Source: Thermodesulfobacteriota bacterium
Lineage (GTDB): Bacteria > Desulfobacterota > DSM-4660 > Desulfatiglandales > Desulfatiglandaceae
Length of the DNA stretch: 64,000 bases
NCBI GenBank assembly: GCA_028278625.1
Contig: JANQDY010000109.1
Coordinates: 1 to 64,000, forward strand
Reading direction: 5' to 3'
Below, piece after piece: positions 34,672 to 41,996 of this stretch (positions are counted from its first letter, which is position 1; each line of letters begins with the position of its first letter). The position numbers and the translations under genes were made by a program. The notes under the pieces were generated by a model. It was not told the origin of the DNA, ran no database searches, and was given only the letters and a program-made list of their open reading frames with translations.

Positions 34672-36245
34672 TTCAGTGTTTTTTCGCGATATTTTCCATA
34701 GATGCACAAAGCGGCCATGGTGGCCACCGCTTCAATGAGTTCCGGGATGGATATCCGCTGATTGAACCCTCCCAGATGGGGCCCGGTATAAAGGATGATG
34801 TCGCAGGCCCCCCGTTTCATCCGTGTTGCCGATGATGGCGGTATCCCCCGCTGAAGAAGAAAAGAGATAAAGCCATTGTCGGTCATCTCCCGCTGGTCCG
34901 CCACCCTCAAAATCTCCTCCATGTATTGATCCACGCCCATCTCATCCACCATACGATCGGCCAGACCTTGAAAATCAAAGGAGAGGCTCTCCGCAAATGG
35001 TTTTCCCACGAACCCATGATAATACCTGCGGAAAACCCCTTCAAGGATGGTTATGAGCAGGGGTTTGTCAAACAATGCCCTTGCGTCCACCGGCTGACCG
35101 TCAGCCGCAAATCCCACCCGTCCGCTCTCTTTCATGCGAAAATAGCTTCCAGCCACCAGATAGAGGCTCAGGATCTGGGCGCCGATGGGGGAAAAGAGTT
35201 TTCTTGCGGGGCCGTTCACAGCGGCCAAGTGTTCAAAATCCCGAAGGCCCGAACAGCCGAAATTGGGGTAATGGCAGGATCTGAGCCATTGGTCCAGCCG
35301 TCCCCCCCGCTCCCACAGGTAAATGCCCTGATCGTTTCTTCTGGGGCCCTGTACGCGATTGTGGAACAGGGGTACCGGGGCACTGTGAACGATACCCAGG
35401 CCGGCAAGTCTGCCGAACAAATAAGCGTTTCGGCACATGGTTTCCTGGAATTGCTCCGGATTCAGTTGCTTTTTGGGATCCATGTGATTGGGATACCGGA
35501 AGTAAGCAGGATGTGCCAGATAAGCGATCGCATGGTTTTTTCCCGGGTGTTTCTTTCCCGATGACCCTGGCACCGGCGGATCCTCCAGTTGAAAAAGGAA
35601 AGCGCCTTGCACCGACAGGGGTTTTGGAATATGACATTTCTCCGAAAGTATGTCCCGGTTCCGTCGAAGATGGGCGAGCCAGATCGCTTCCTGAAGGAGC
35701 GATTTCGGATCTTCTCCTGCTTTGTTCTCTTTTACCACCAGCAGACGGTCCTTTCTGTCCGTTTGAACAACAATGCTTCTGCCCATTGATTCAAGGGGTT
35801 CTTTTGATGAGATTCCCATAAGCTTAAGGAATACTCGCCAGGCGATGGCCGGTGTATTCGTCTGCATCTTCCTTTTTGGAGCAGTGCCGTTGATGGAAAA
35901 GGGAAGGGTGCTCAGCGCTTCCGCGGCAGCCCGATTACCATGACCCGTGGTCCGATAAAGCAGATTCATGAACGCGTCATGTGCCCTTCGGGCCTGGTTC
36001 TCATGGGGAGGTTGAGCGAGCAGGGAGCAAAGGGTTCCGGCTGCTTCCCTGAACAGAAAATAGGATTGTGTTTCATCCATGACAGCCCTGTTGTAGAACA
36101 GACTCTCGAGACCAAAGACTGCGTCTCCGTGGATTTTCCGGGGGCTTTTTTCCGCAATTTCGCGCAGATGGGAGACTGCCAGATACTTGGCGGAGAAATC
36201 GAATTTGCCGTTGGTAAGGATATCGGTCGTGTGGGCGGGGTTCAT
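34668..36245 (-). CDS. SidJ-related pseudokinase-like protein
   Basis: A 525-residue protein that I recognise, by overall pattern, as the SidJ-related pseudokinase type described in annotations of Desulfobacterota, where it tends to sit beside a KamA gene. The first ~100 residues look like helical repeats. The kinase-like part has a putative ATP-binding Lys172 (LLVVKENK), Glu186 (LLQEAIWL), a divergent catalytic loop GIVHSAPVPLFHNRV (His287, Asn296, no canonical HxD) and a possible metal-binding RDFEH near 336. SidJ from Legionella uses such a fold to AMP-activate and glutamylate a target. Which substrate this protein uses is unknown. No good ribosome-binding site precedes ATG 36245. Confidence 0.6.
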   Translation of the reverse strand: MNPAHTTDILTNGKFDFSAKYLAVSHLREIAEKSPRKIHGDAVFGLESLFYNRAVMDETQSYFLFREAAGTLCSLLAQPPHENQARRAHDAFMNLLYRTTGHGNRAAAEALSTLPFSINGTAPKRKMQTNTPAIAWRVFLKLMGISSKEPLESMGRSIVVQTDRKDRLLVVKENKAGEDPKSLLQEAIWLAHLRRNRDILSEKCHIPKPLSVQGAFLFQLEDPPVPGSSGKKHPGKNHAIAYLAHPAYFRYPNHMDPKKQLNPEQFQETMCRNAYLFGRLAGLGIVHSAPVPLFHNRVQGPRRNDQGIYLWERGGRLDQWLRSCHYPNFGCSGLRDFEHLAAVNGPARKLFSPIGAQILSLYLVAGSYFRMKESGRVGFAADGQPVDARALFDKPLLITILEGVFRRYYHGFVGKPFAESLSFDFQGLADRMVDEMGVDQYMEEILRVADQREMTDNGFISFLLQRGIPPSSATRMKRGACDIILYTGPHLGGFNQRISIPELIEAVATMAALCIYGKYREKTLK

Positions 36246-36268
36246 TTCAGTTGCCTGTTGTCTAGGTC

Positions 36269-36308
36269 CCTATAAACAATTGACAAATACGGTCAATTCA
36301 TTTAATCA
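36269..36308. promoter_or_regulatory. Overlapping divergent promoters around a TTGAC palindrome
   Basis: TTGAC (36280) and GTCAA (36292) form a short inverted repeat. On the minus strand, TTGACC (36291-36296) and TATAGG (36269-36274) are 16 bp apart, suitable for the SidJ-like/KamA operon. On the plus strand, TTGACA (36280-36285) is followed by AT-rich DNA but only a weak -10 (TAATCA), suitable for the PAS kinase gene. Confidence 0.5.
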
Positions 36309-36446
36309 AATCAATTAGCAAGGATCGAGGCGCAATACACAAGCCCGAAGTGTTATCCTGAGCCACCTGAACACTCCTGCCTGATGCCGCGGATCCTTCT
36401 GGTATTGGATGGACCGGTAACCCGTTTTTCCTGAGCCCGTTAAGAT

Positions 36447-37982
36447 ATGCCAAAAGCCCCCAATTTGCAATCATCCCTTCAGGACCTTTTCATAAAGTAC
36501 GCACCCGCAGCCATCGCCATATGTGACAAGGAGATGCGATATCTGGCCCACAGTGACAGATGGTCAGAGGACTACGGACTGGAAGGGGAAAGCCTGATTG
36601 GCCGTTGCCATTACGATCTCTTTCCGGACCTGCCCGATCACTGGAAAGAAGAGCATCAACGCTGTTTCAAGGGGGAAATCATACATAAGGAAGAAGAGCG
36701 CTTCCCCAGAAAGGATGGCAGTGTCGACTGGGTTCGAAGAGAATTGCATCCCTGGAGGGATGCCTATGGGGAGATCGGCGGCCTGATCATGTTTACGGAG
36801 GTGGTCACCAAAAGGCGTGCGGCCCAAGAGGCGCTGAAAGAGAGTGAGAGAAGGTACAGAAGCATTTTGGATAATGCACTGATGGGCATCTATCGGGTTG
36901 AAGAGAACGGAAGGCTCCTCATGGTGAACCAGCGGTTTGCCGAGATGTTCGGTTTTGATTCGCAATCGTCATTTTTAGAGGAGATTGACAATATCAAAGA
37001 CCTCTATTTTGACCCGTCCCAGCGGCCGGGCATACTGGAAGAAATCGATCGTAACGGGTTTGTCCAGCGAAAAGAGGTGGCCTTTAAAAAACGCGACGGC
37101 AATATCATCTGGCTCCATCTGAACACCCGCAGGATTGAAGACAGCGCCGGCGGGGTCTTTTATGAGGGCATCATGGAAGATATTACGGAGCTCAAAAAGA
37201 TCCGCCATGAAAAAGAACTGCTTCGGGAAAGGCTTCTCCATGATCAGAAGAAAAGAGCCATTGCCGATCTGGCCGGCGGCATTGCCCATCAGTTTAACAA
37301 TGCCTTGGTGGGCATTACGGGAAATGTTGAACTGCTCAAATTGCATTATGATGATGACTTTCAAGTGGCGCCATATCTGGATACCATGATGAAATGTGCC
37401 CGCCGCATGTCTCACCTGACGAATCAACTGGTGGCCTACGGCAGGGGGGGGAATTACCAGAAAAGGATGCTGACGCTGTCTGAGTTTTTAAAGGAAAGCC
37501 TGCCCATCATTGGGTATGGTCTGGAAGAACGAATCGACGTTGAGATGGCGGTGCCCGATGAGATCTGTCGTGTCCACGCGGACCCGACCCAAATGCAAAT
37601 GGTTCTGTCCGCTGTTTTGAACAACGGGGCGGAAGCCATAGATGGTCGTGGGCACATCTCCATCAGAGTGCGTAACCGGGACTTGGATAAGACCGCCCTT
37701 CCTGGGAATTCACCCCTCACACCAGGTACCTATGTGTGCATCACCATTACAGATGATGGTAAGGGAATGGCCCCGGAGTCATTGAATCGCATTTTTGACC
37801 CTTTTTTCACCACGAAATTCCAGGGGCGCGGTATGGGCATGGCGGCCGCCTACGGTACTGTGCGCAATCATGGCGGGTGGATCTCGGTGGCATCGGAACT
37901 CGGAAAAGGGACGACGGTTCAAATCTGGTTGCCGGCACTGGCAAATAAGACTGGTAAAAAGGATGCGGGAAGTCCTCAATAA
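36447..37982 (+). CDS. Double-PAS sensor histidine kinase
   Basis: A 511-residue soluble histidine kinase. Two PAS domains (about residues 10-130, ending in GLIMFTEVVTKRRA, and 135-260, ending in EGIMEDITELKK), a dimerisation helix with AGGIAHQFNNALVGITG, and a HATPase_c domain (ADPTQMQMVLSAVLNNGAEA, DDGKGMAPESLNRIFDPFF, GRGMGMAAAYGTV). No receiver or DNA-binding domain is attached and no response regulator gene is adjacent. The H-box places it with FixL/NtrB-like kinases. The 201-bp gap upstream carries the divergent promoter pair with the SidJ-like operon. Confidence 0.9.
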   Translation: MPKAPNLQSSLQDLFIKYAPAAIAICDKEMRYLAHSDRWSEDYGLEGESLIGRCHYDLFPDLPDHWKEEHQRCFKGEIIHKEEERFPRKDGSVDWVRRELHPWRDAYGEIGGLIMFTEVVTKRRAAQEALKESERRYRSILDNALMGIYRVEENGRLLMVNQRFAEMFGFDSQSSFLEEIDNIKDLYFDPSQRPGILEEIDRNGFVQRKEVAFKKRDGNIIWLHLNTRRIEDSAGGVFYEGIMEDITELKKIRHEKELLRERLLHDQKKRAIADLAGGIAHQFNNALVGITGNVELLKLHYDDDFQVAPYLDTMMKCARRMSHLTNQLVAYGRGGNYQKRMLTLSEFLKESLPIIGYGLEERIDVEMAVPDEICRVHADPTQMQMVLSAVLNNGAEAIDGRGHISIRVRNRDLDKTALPGNSPLTPGTYVCITITDDGKGMAPESLNRIFDPFFTTKFQGRGMGMAAAYGTVRNHGGWISVASELGKGTTVQIWLPALANKTGKKDAGSPQ

Positions 37983-38026
37983 GTGATTGGAAGGGAGCCG
38001 TATTTCTGCTCCGGAAAGGATAGGTC

Positions 38027-39313
38027 GTGAAAGTACTGGTAGTGGGTAGCGGTGGCAGAGAGCATGCACTGGCCTGGAAACTGGCCCAGTCCAAAAGGGT
38101 TGAAAAGGTATTTGTAGCGCCGGGTAATGCCGGAACTGATAGGGAACCCGGTGTTGAAAATGTTCCCATCGGTTCGAGCGATGTTCCGGAACTTCGGGAT
38201 TTTGCGGTCAAGAGCCATGTTGAATTGACCATTGTGGGGCCTGAAGCCCCTTTGGTAGAAGGGATCGTGGACCGGTTCGAAGGAGCGGGACTGAAATGCT
38301 TCGGCCCGAGTGAAAGAGCCGCTCAGTTGGAAGGGTCAAAAGTGTTTTGCAAGGATTTTCTGGCCCGCCAAGGCATTCCCACGGCCCGCTATCAGTCCTT
38401 TACGGATTTTGATGCCGCAAAGGCCTATATCAGGGAACAAGGCGCTCCCCTTGTGGTAAAGGCGGACGGGCTGGCCGCGGGAAAAGGAGTTATCATCGCC
38501 TCATCAGAGGCTGAAGCCGTTGAAACGGCGGAAGGGATGCTTAGCGGGAAATCCTTTGGTGACGCCGGCAGGCGGATCGTGATAGAAGAATGTCTGGTGG
38601 GGGAGGAGGCCAGTTTCATCGTGATGGTGGATGGATCGAATGTTCTGCCCTTGGCCACCAGCCAGGACCACAAGGCCCGTGATGATGGGGACAAAGGGCC
38701 GAATACGGGTGGTATGGGGGCCTACTCGCCGGCGCCTGTGGTGACGAAAGAGATGCATGACCGAATCATGAAGGAAGTTATCGATCCCACGGTTAAAGGG
38801 ATGGCCTCTGAAGGGGTCCCCTACAAAGGTTTCCTTTATGCGGGGCTGATGATATCAAGTGACGGTACGCCCAATGTTCTGGAATATAACTGCCGCTTTG
38901 GAGATCCTGAAACCCAGCCGATCATTTTAAGGCTCCGGTCAGACCTTGTGGAACTGTGCCTGGCGGCCATGGACCGACGCCTGGATCAAATGGAGGTGGA
39001 ATGGGATAGCAGGGCCGCACTGGGTGTGGTGATGGCGGCCGGCGGCTATCCGGTGAGATATGAGAAGGGGGATGTGATTACGGGCCTTCCCGAAACCGAA
39101 ACGGAGGGGGCAAAGGTCTTTCATGCGGGGACGGCCCTGAAGGACGGTCAGGTGGTCACCAGCGGCGGACGAGTACTGTGTGCCACGGCCCTTGGGAACA
39201 ATGTCAGTGAAGCCCAGTTAAGGGCCTATGACCTGGCCCGGATCATTCACTGGAATGGCGTGTACTACCGGAAGGATATCGGTTACAGAGCGGTGGATAG
39301 GGAAAAGCGTTAG
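38027..39313 (+). CDS. purD: Phosphoribosylamine-glycine ligase
   Basis: PurD, the second enzyme of de novo purine synthesis, forms glycinamide ribonucleotide from phosphoribosylamine, glycine and ATP. The 428-residue length is normal. N-terminal VLVVGSGGREHALAWKL, the GARS ATP-grasp region PLVVKADGLAAGKGVI, and FLYAGLMISSDGTPNVLEYN with CRFGDPETQ are diagnostic. The start is GTG 38027 with AAAGGA upstream. The stop overlaps the stop of the converging nrdJ by 4 bp. The PAS kinase gene precedes it after 44 bp. Confidence 0.97.
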   Translation: MKVLVVGSGGREHALAWKLAQSKRVEKVFVAPGNAGTDREPGVENVPIGSSDVPELRDFAVKSHVELTIVGPEAPLVEGIVDRFEGAGLKCFGPSERAAQLEGSKVFCKDFLARQGIPTARYQSFTDFDAAKAYIREQGAPLVVKADGLAAGKGVIIASSEAEAVETAEGMLSGKSFGDAGRRIVIEECLVGEEASFIVMVDGSNVLPLATSQDHKARDDGDKGPNTGGMGAYSPAPVVTKEMHDRIMKEVIDPTVKGMASEGVPYKGFLYAGLMISSDGTPNVLEYNCRFGDPETQPIILRLRSDLVELCLAAMDRRLDQMEVEWDSRAALGVVMAAGGYPVRYEKGDVITGLPETETEGAKVFHAGTALKDGQVVTSGGRVLCATALGNNVSEAQLRAYDLARIIHWNGVYYRKDIGYRAVDREKR

Positions 39314-41802
39314 CCGCACTTGGAAAACCCGCAAAAGTGACAGGTCATGCACCCTTCTTCAAAGCTGATGGTTTCACCGCAGTCGGGGCAGGTTTCTCCC
39401 AAAAGGCTCTTTTCGTTCTTGCCCCGCTTATGGACTGGCTGATCCTGTAGATACCGCTTTTCCAAGACCCTGCTGATGGCATCCGGGATGGAGAGAACGA
39501 GACCGTCCTTTTGAAAGATGGGATGCTCGCCGCCGATGCCGTTGAGCTGTTCCACAATCTTCTTCACATGAACCCCCGAGCGAAGCGCCAGTGAAACCAG
39601 TCGTCCGATGGCTTCGGTCTTGGCGGTGGTGGATCGGCCGGATTTTCCGATGGTGGCAAAGACCTCAAAGGGCCGCCCTTCAAACTCGGTGACGGTTACG
39701 TAGAGGGCACCCATGCCGGTGGTCATTTTGGTGGTGAATCCCAGCAGTGTTTCGGGTCTTTCCTCAACAGCGGTCATGAATCGCCCTTGAGGATGCTTTT
39801 TCTTATCCGTAAAAGAAAGAACCTGATTTTCCTTACTGCCGTCGCGGTATATGGTAACGCCCTTACAGGACAGGGCATAGGCCAGATCGTATACCTTCCT
39901 GACATCTTGGGGGGTGGCATCCCGCGGCAAATTGACGGTTTTTGACACCGCGTTGTCCGTGTATTTCTGAAACGCGGCCTGCATGCGCAGATGCCATTCG
40001 GGCACGATATCATGGGCCGTGACAAAGACGGCCCGCTCTTCCTTGGGTATGGATTTGATATTGTGTATGGTCCCCTTCTCTGCCACGGTGCTCATCAATT
40101 CCGAACTGAAGTATCCTTTTTCCTTTGCGCTTTTTTCGAAGTAGGGATTGGTTTCCACCAGGCGGTCATTGTCCATCACATTTCTGGCAAAACTGAGGGC
40201 AAAGAGCGGCTCGATACCGCTGGAGCACCCGGCGATGATGCTCAATGTGCCGGTGGGGGCAATGGTCGTTGTGGTGGCGTTTCGATAGGAACACTCCTTT
40301 CGGCCTTTATAAACACTTTTGTCAAAATTGCCGAAAACGCCCCGTTCCTCCGCCAACTCTTTGGAGGCCAGGTGGGATTCCCGCTGAATAAAAGACATCA
40401 CCGCCTCGGCCGTTTCAAGGGCCTCCTTGGAATCATAGGGAATTCTGAGCTGGTAGAGAAGATCGGCAAATCCCATGACGCCCAGGCCGATTTTGCGATT
40501 TCCTCTCACCATCTCTCCGATTTCGGGCAGGGGATATTGGCTCATGTCGATGGTATTGTCCAGAAAATGAACACTTTCCCATACCACCTCCTTGAGTTCG
40601 GCATAATCAATTGCCGGCCCATTATCGGTCTCTGCCACGATCTTGGCCAGATTAATGGAACCCAGGTTGCAGGCTTCCATGGGCAGAAGCGGCTGTTCGC
40701 CGCAGGGATTGGTGCTTTCAATTTCTCCCAAGCCCGGCGTTGGATTGTCCTGATTTATCTTGTCCAGAAACACGATGCCCGGATCTCCGTTTTCCCATGC
40801 CCGTTGGATGAGGGCATCATAGACCTCCTTGGCATTCAGTTTCCCCGTCTTTCTGTCGTCTCTGGGGTCAATTAAATCGTATTCCGTATTCTTCTTGAGA
40901 CTTTCCATGAAGGCATCGGTCACACCCACGGAAATGTTGAAATTGTTCAGCTCTTCATTGTTCTTCTTGCAGTGAATGAATTCCAGGATATCCGGGTGAT
41001 CCACCCGCAAGATGGCCATATTGGCGCCCCTTCGGGTTCCACCCTGTTTCACCTGTTCCGTGGCTGTATTGAAGATTTTCATAAAAGAGACCGGTCCCGA
41101 TGCAACCCCGCCCGTGGTACCGACACGGCTCCTCTTGGGCCTCAACCGCGAAAAAGAAAACCCGGTACCCCCGCCGGATTTGTGGATCAGGGCGGCGTTT
41201 TTGAGTGAATCAAAAATGCCGTCCATGCTGTCTTCTATGGGGAGTACAAAACAGGCGGCCAATTGCCCCAGCGTGCGACCCGCGTTCATGAGGGTGGGTG
41301 AATTGGGCAGAAATTTGAATTCCGTCATCAGACGGTAAAAAACCGCTTCAACCTCTTCGACGCGTTCTTCCCCGCCGTAGCGCTTCTCGGCCTGTGCAAT
41401 ATGATGGGCCACTCGCGCGAACATCTCCTGGGGCGTTTCAATCACTCGACCTTCCCTGTCCCGTTTCAGGTAGCGCCTTTCCAGCACGCGAACGGCATTT
41501 TCCGATAAATCGAGCCCTTGCCTCACGAAAATGGACTTGTCCAGCCGTACCGGTGACGTCTTGGAAAGTCCGAAATCACGAAGCTTGGCTTCAATCATGT
41601 GTTCGATGATGGGCATGGTGATGGTCTGAAGCTCCAGCTTGTCGATCTCTTTCCGGAGAAATCGGCTCACGTCCATGGCCTGATCCGGGTTAAGGGCGTT
41701 TTCCTTGACAAGGAGATCGGAAAACCGGTTGTCATCCCAGCTGTAAGAACCCAGATCGAGAGCTTCACCTTCCGTAAAAACAATCTTGCTTTTCTGGCCC
41801 AT
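39310..41802 (-). CDS. nrdJ: Adenosylcobalamin-dependent (class II) ribonucleotide reductase
   Basis: NrdJ makes deoxynucleotides with adenosylcobalamin and needs no oxygen. It has 830 residues from ATG 41802 (AGGAG at the best spacing; ATG 41808 lies close to the site). Diagnostic motifs are SGGGTGFSFSRLRP, NPCGEQPLLPMEACNLGSIN (active-site Cys and Glu region) and the C-terminal zinc ribbon CPDCGETISFEEGC followed by CHFCGFSKCG, which carries the redox Cys pair. The N-terminus is of the long B12-dependent type. Tandem NrdR-like boxes in its promoter (below) suggest NrdR repression. No nrdA or nrdD gene is in the window. Confidence 0.97.
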   Translation of the reverse strand: MGQKSKIVFTEGEALDLGSYSWDDNRFSDLLVKENALNPDQAMDVSRFLRKEIDKLELQTITMPIIEHMIEAKLRDFGLSKTSPVRLDKSIFVRQGLDLSENAVRVLERRYLKRDREGRVIETPQEMFARVAHHIAQAEKRYGGEERVEEVEAVFYRLMTEFKFLPNSPTLMNAGRTLGQLAACFVLPIEDSMDGIFDSLKNAALIHKSGGGTGFSFSRLRPKRSRVGTTGGVASGPVSFMKIFNTATEQVKQGGTRRGANMAILRVDHPDILEFIHCKKNNEELNNFNISVGVTDAFMESLKKNTEYDLIDPRDDRKTGKLNAKEVYDALIQRAWENGDPGIVFLDKINQDNPTPGLGEIESTNPCGEQPLLPMEACNLGSINLAKIVAETDNGPAIDYAELKEVVWESVHFLDNTIDMSQYPLPEIGEMVRGNRKIGLGVMGFADLLYQLRIPYDSKEALETAEAVMSFIQRESHLASKELAEERGVFGNFDKSVYKGRKECSYRNATTTTIAPTGTLSIIAGCSSGIEPLFALSFARNVMDNDRLVETNPYFEKSAKEKGYFSSELMSTVAEKGTIHNIKSIPKEERAVFVTAHDIVPEWHLRMQAAFQKYTDNAVSKTVNLPRDATPQDVRKVYDLAYALSCKGVTIYRDGSKENQVLSFTDKKKHPQGRFMTAVEERPETLLGFTTKMTTGMGALYVTVTEFEGRPFEVFATIGKSGRSTTAKTEAIGRLVSLALRSGVHVKKIVEQLNGIGGEHPIFQKDGLVLSIPDAISRVLEKRYLQDQPVHKRGKNEKSLLGETCPDCGETISFEEGCMTCHFCGFSKCG

Positions 41803-41885
41803 GGACATTCTCCTGTTTGTGTTTATAGTTTCTATTGCGGCTGGCGGCTCAATGATGTAACCCAGCAAAGGCCCATTTTTGCGTC

Positions 41886-41919
41886 AAAAAAGATCCTCTT
41901 TGAGGAGAGCTCTTTTTTT
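41886..41919 (-). promoter_or_regulatory. A/T-flanked hairpin in the nrdJ upstream region
   Basis: A TCCTC-TT-TGAGGA stem, flanked by runs of A and T that extend the pairing. On the minus strand, TTTTTT follows, so it is terminator-like. With the predicted promoter at 41916-41944, transcription would start near 41909 and only part of the stem would be transcribed; its role is therefore uncertain. Confidence 0.35.
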
Positions 41920-41968
41920 ACATCCACCACATATTGTGTGTCAAGTGAAAAAGAAATGCAATATCTTG
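41916..41968 (-). promoter_or_regulatory. nrdJ promoter with tandem NrdR boxes
   Basis: On the minus strand, TTGACA (41939-41944) and a weak GTAAAA (41916-41921) are 17 bp apart. Two matches to the NrdR core CWATATATWG flank this promoter: CAATATGTGG at 41927-41936 (8 of 10), read on the minus strand and lying between -35 and -10, and CAATATCTTG at 41959-41968 (9 of 10). Their centres are 32 bp apart, the usual tandem spacing for NrdR. Confidence 0.75.
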
Positions 41969-41996
41969 CAAAAAGCCCAACACGGAGGCTAATGTC

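Noticed and set aside
41803..41996. Possible cobalamin riboswitch upstream of the B12-dependent nrdJ
   Set aside because: Only 194 bp are available. No B12-box-like GCCACTG was found on the minus strand, and the predicted promoter leaves too short a leader for the aptamer.
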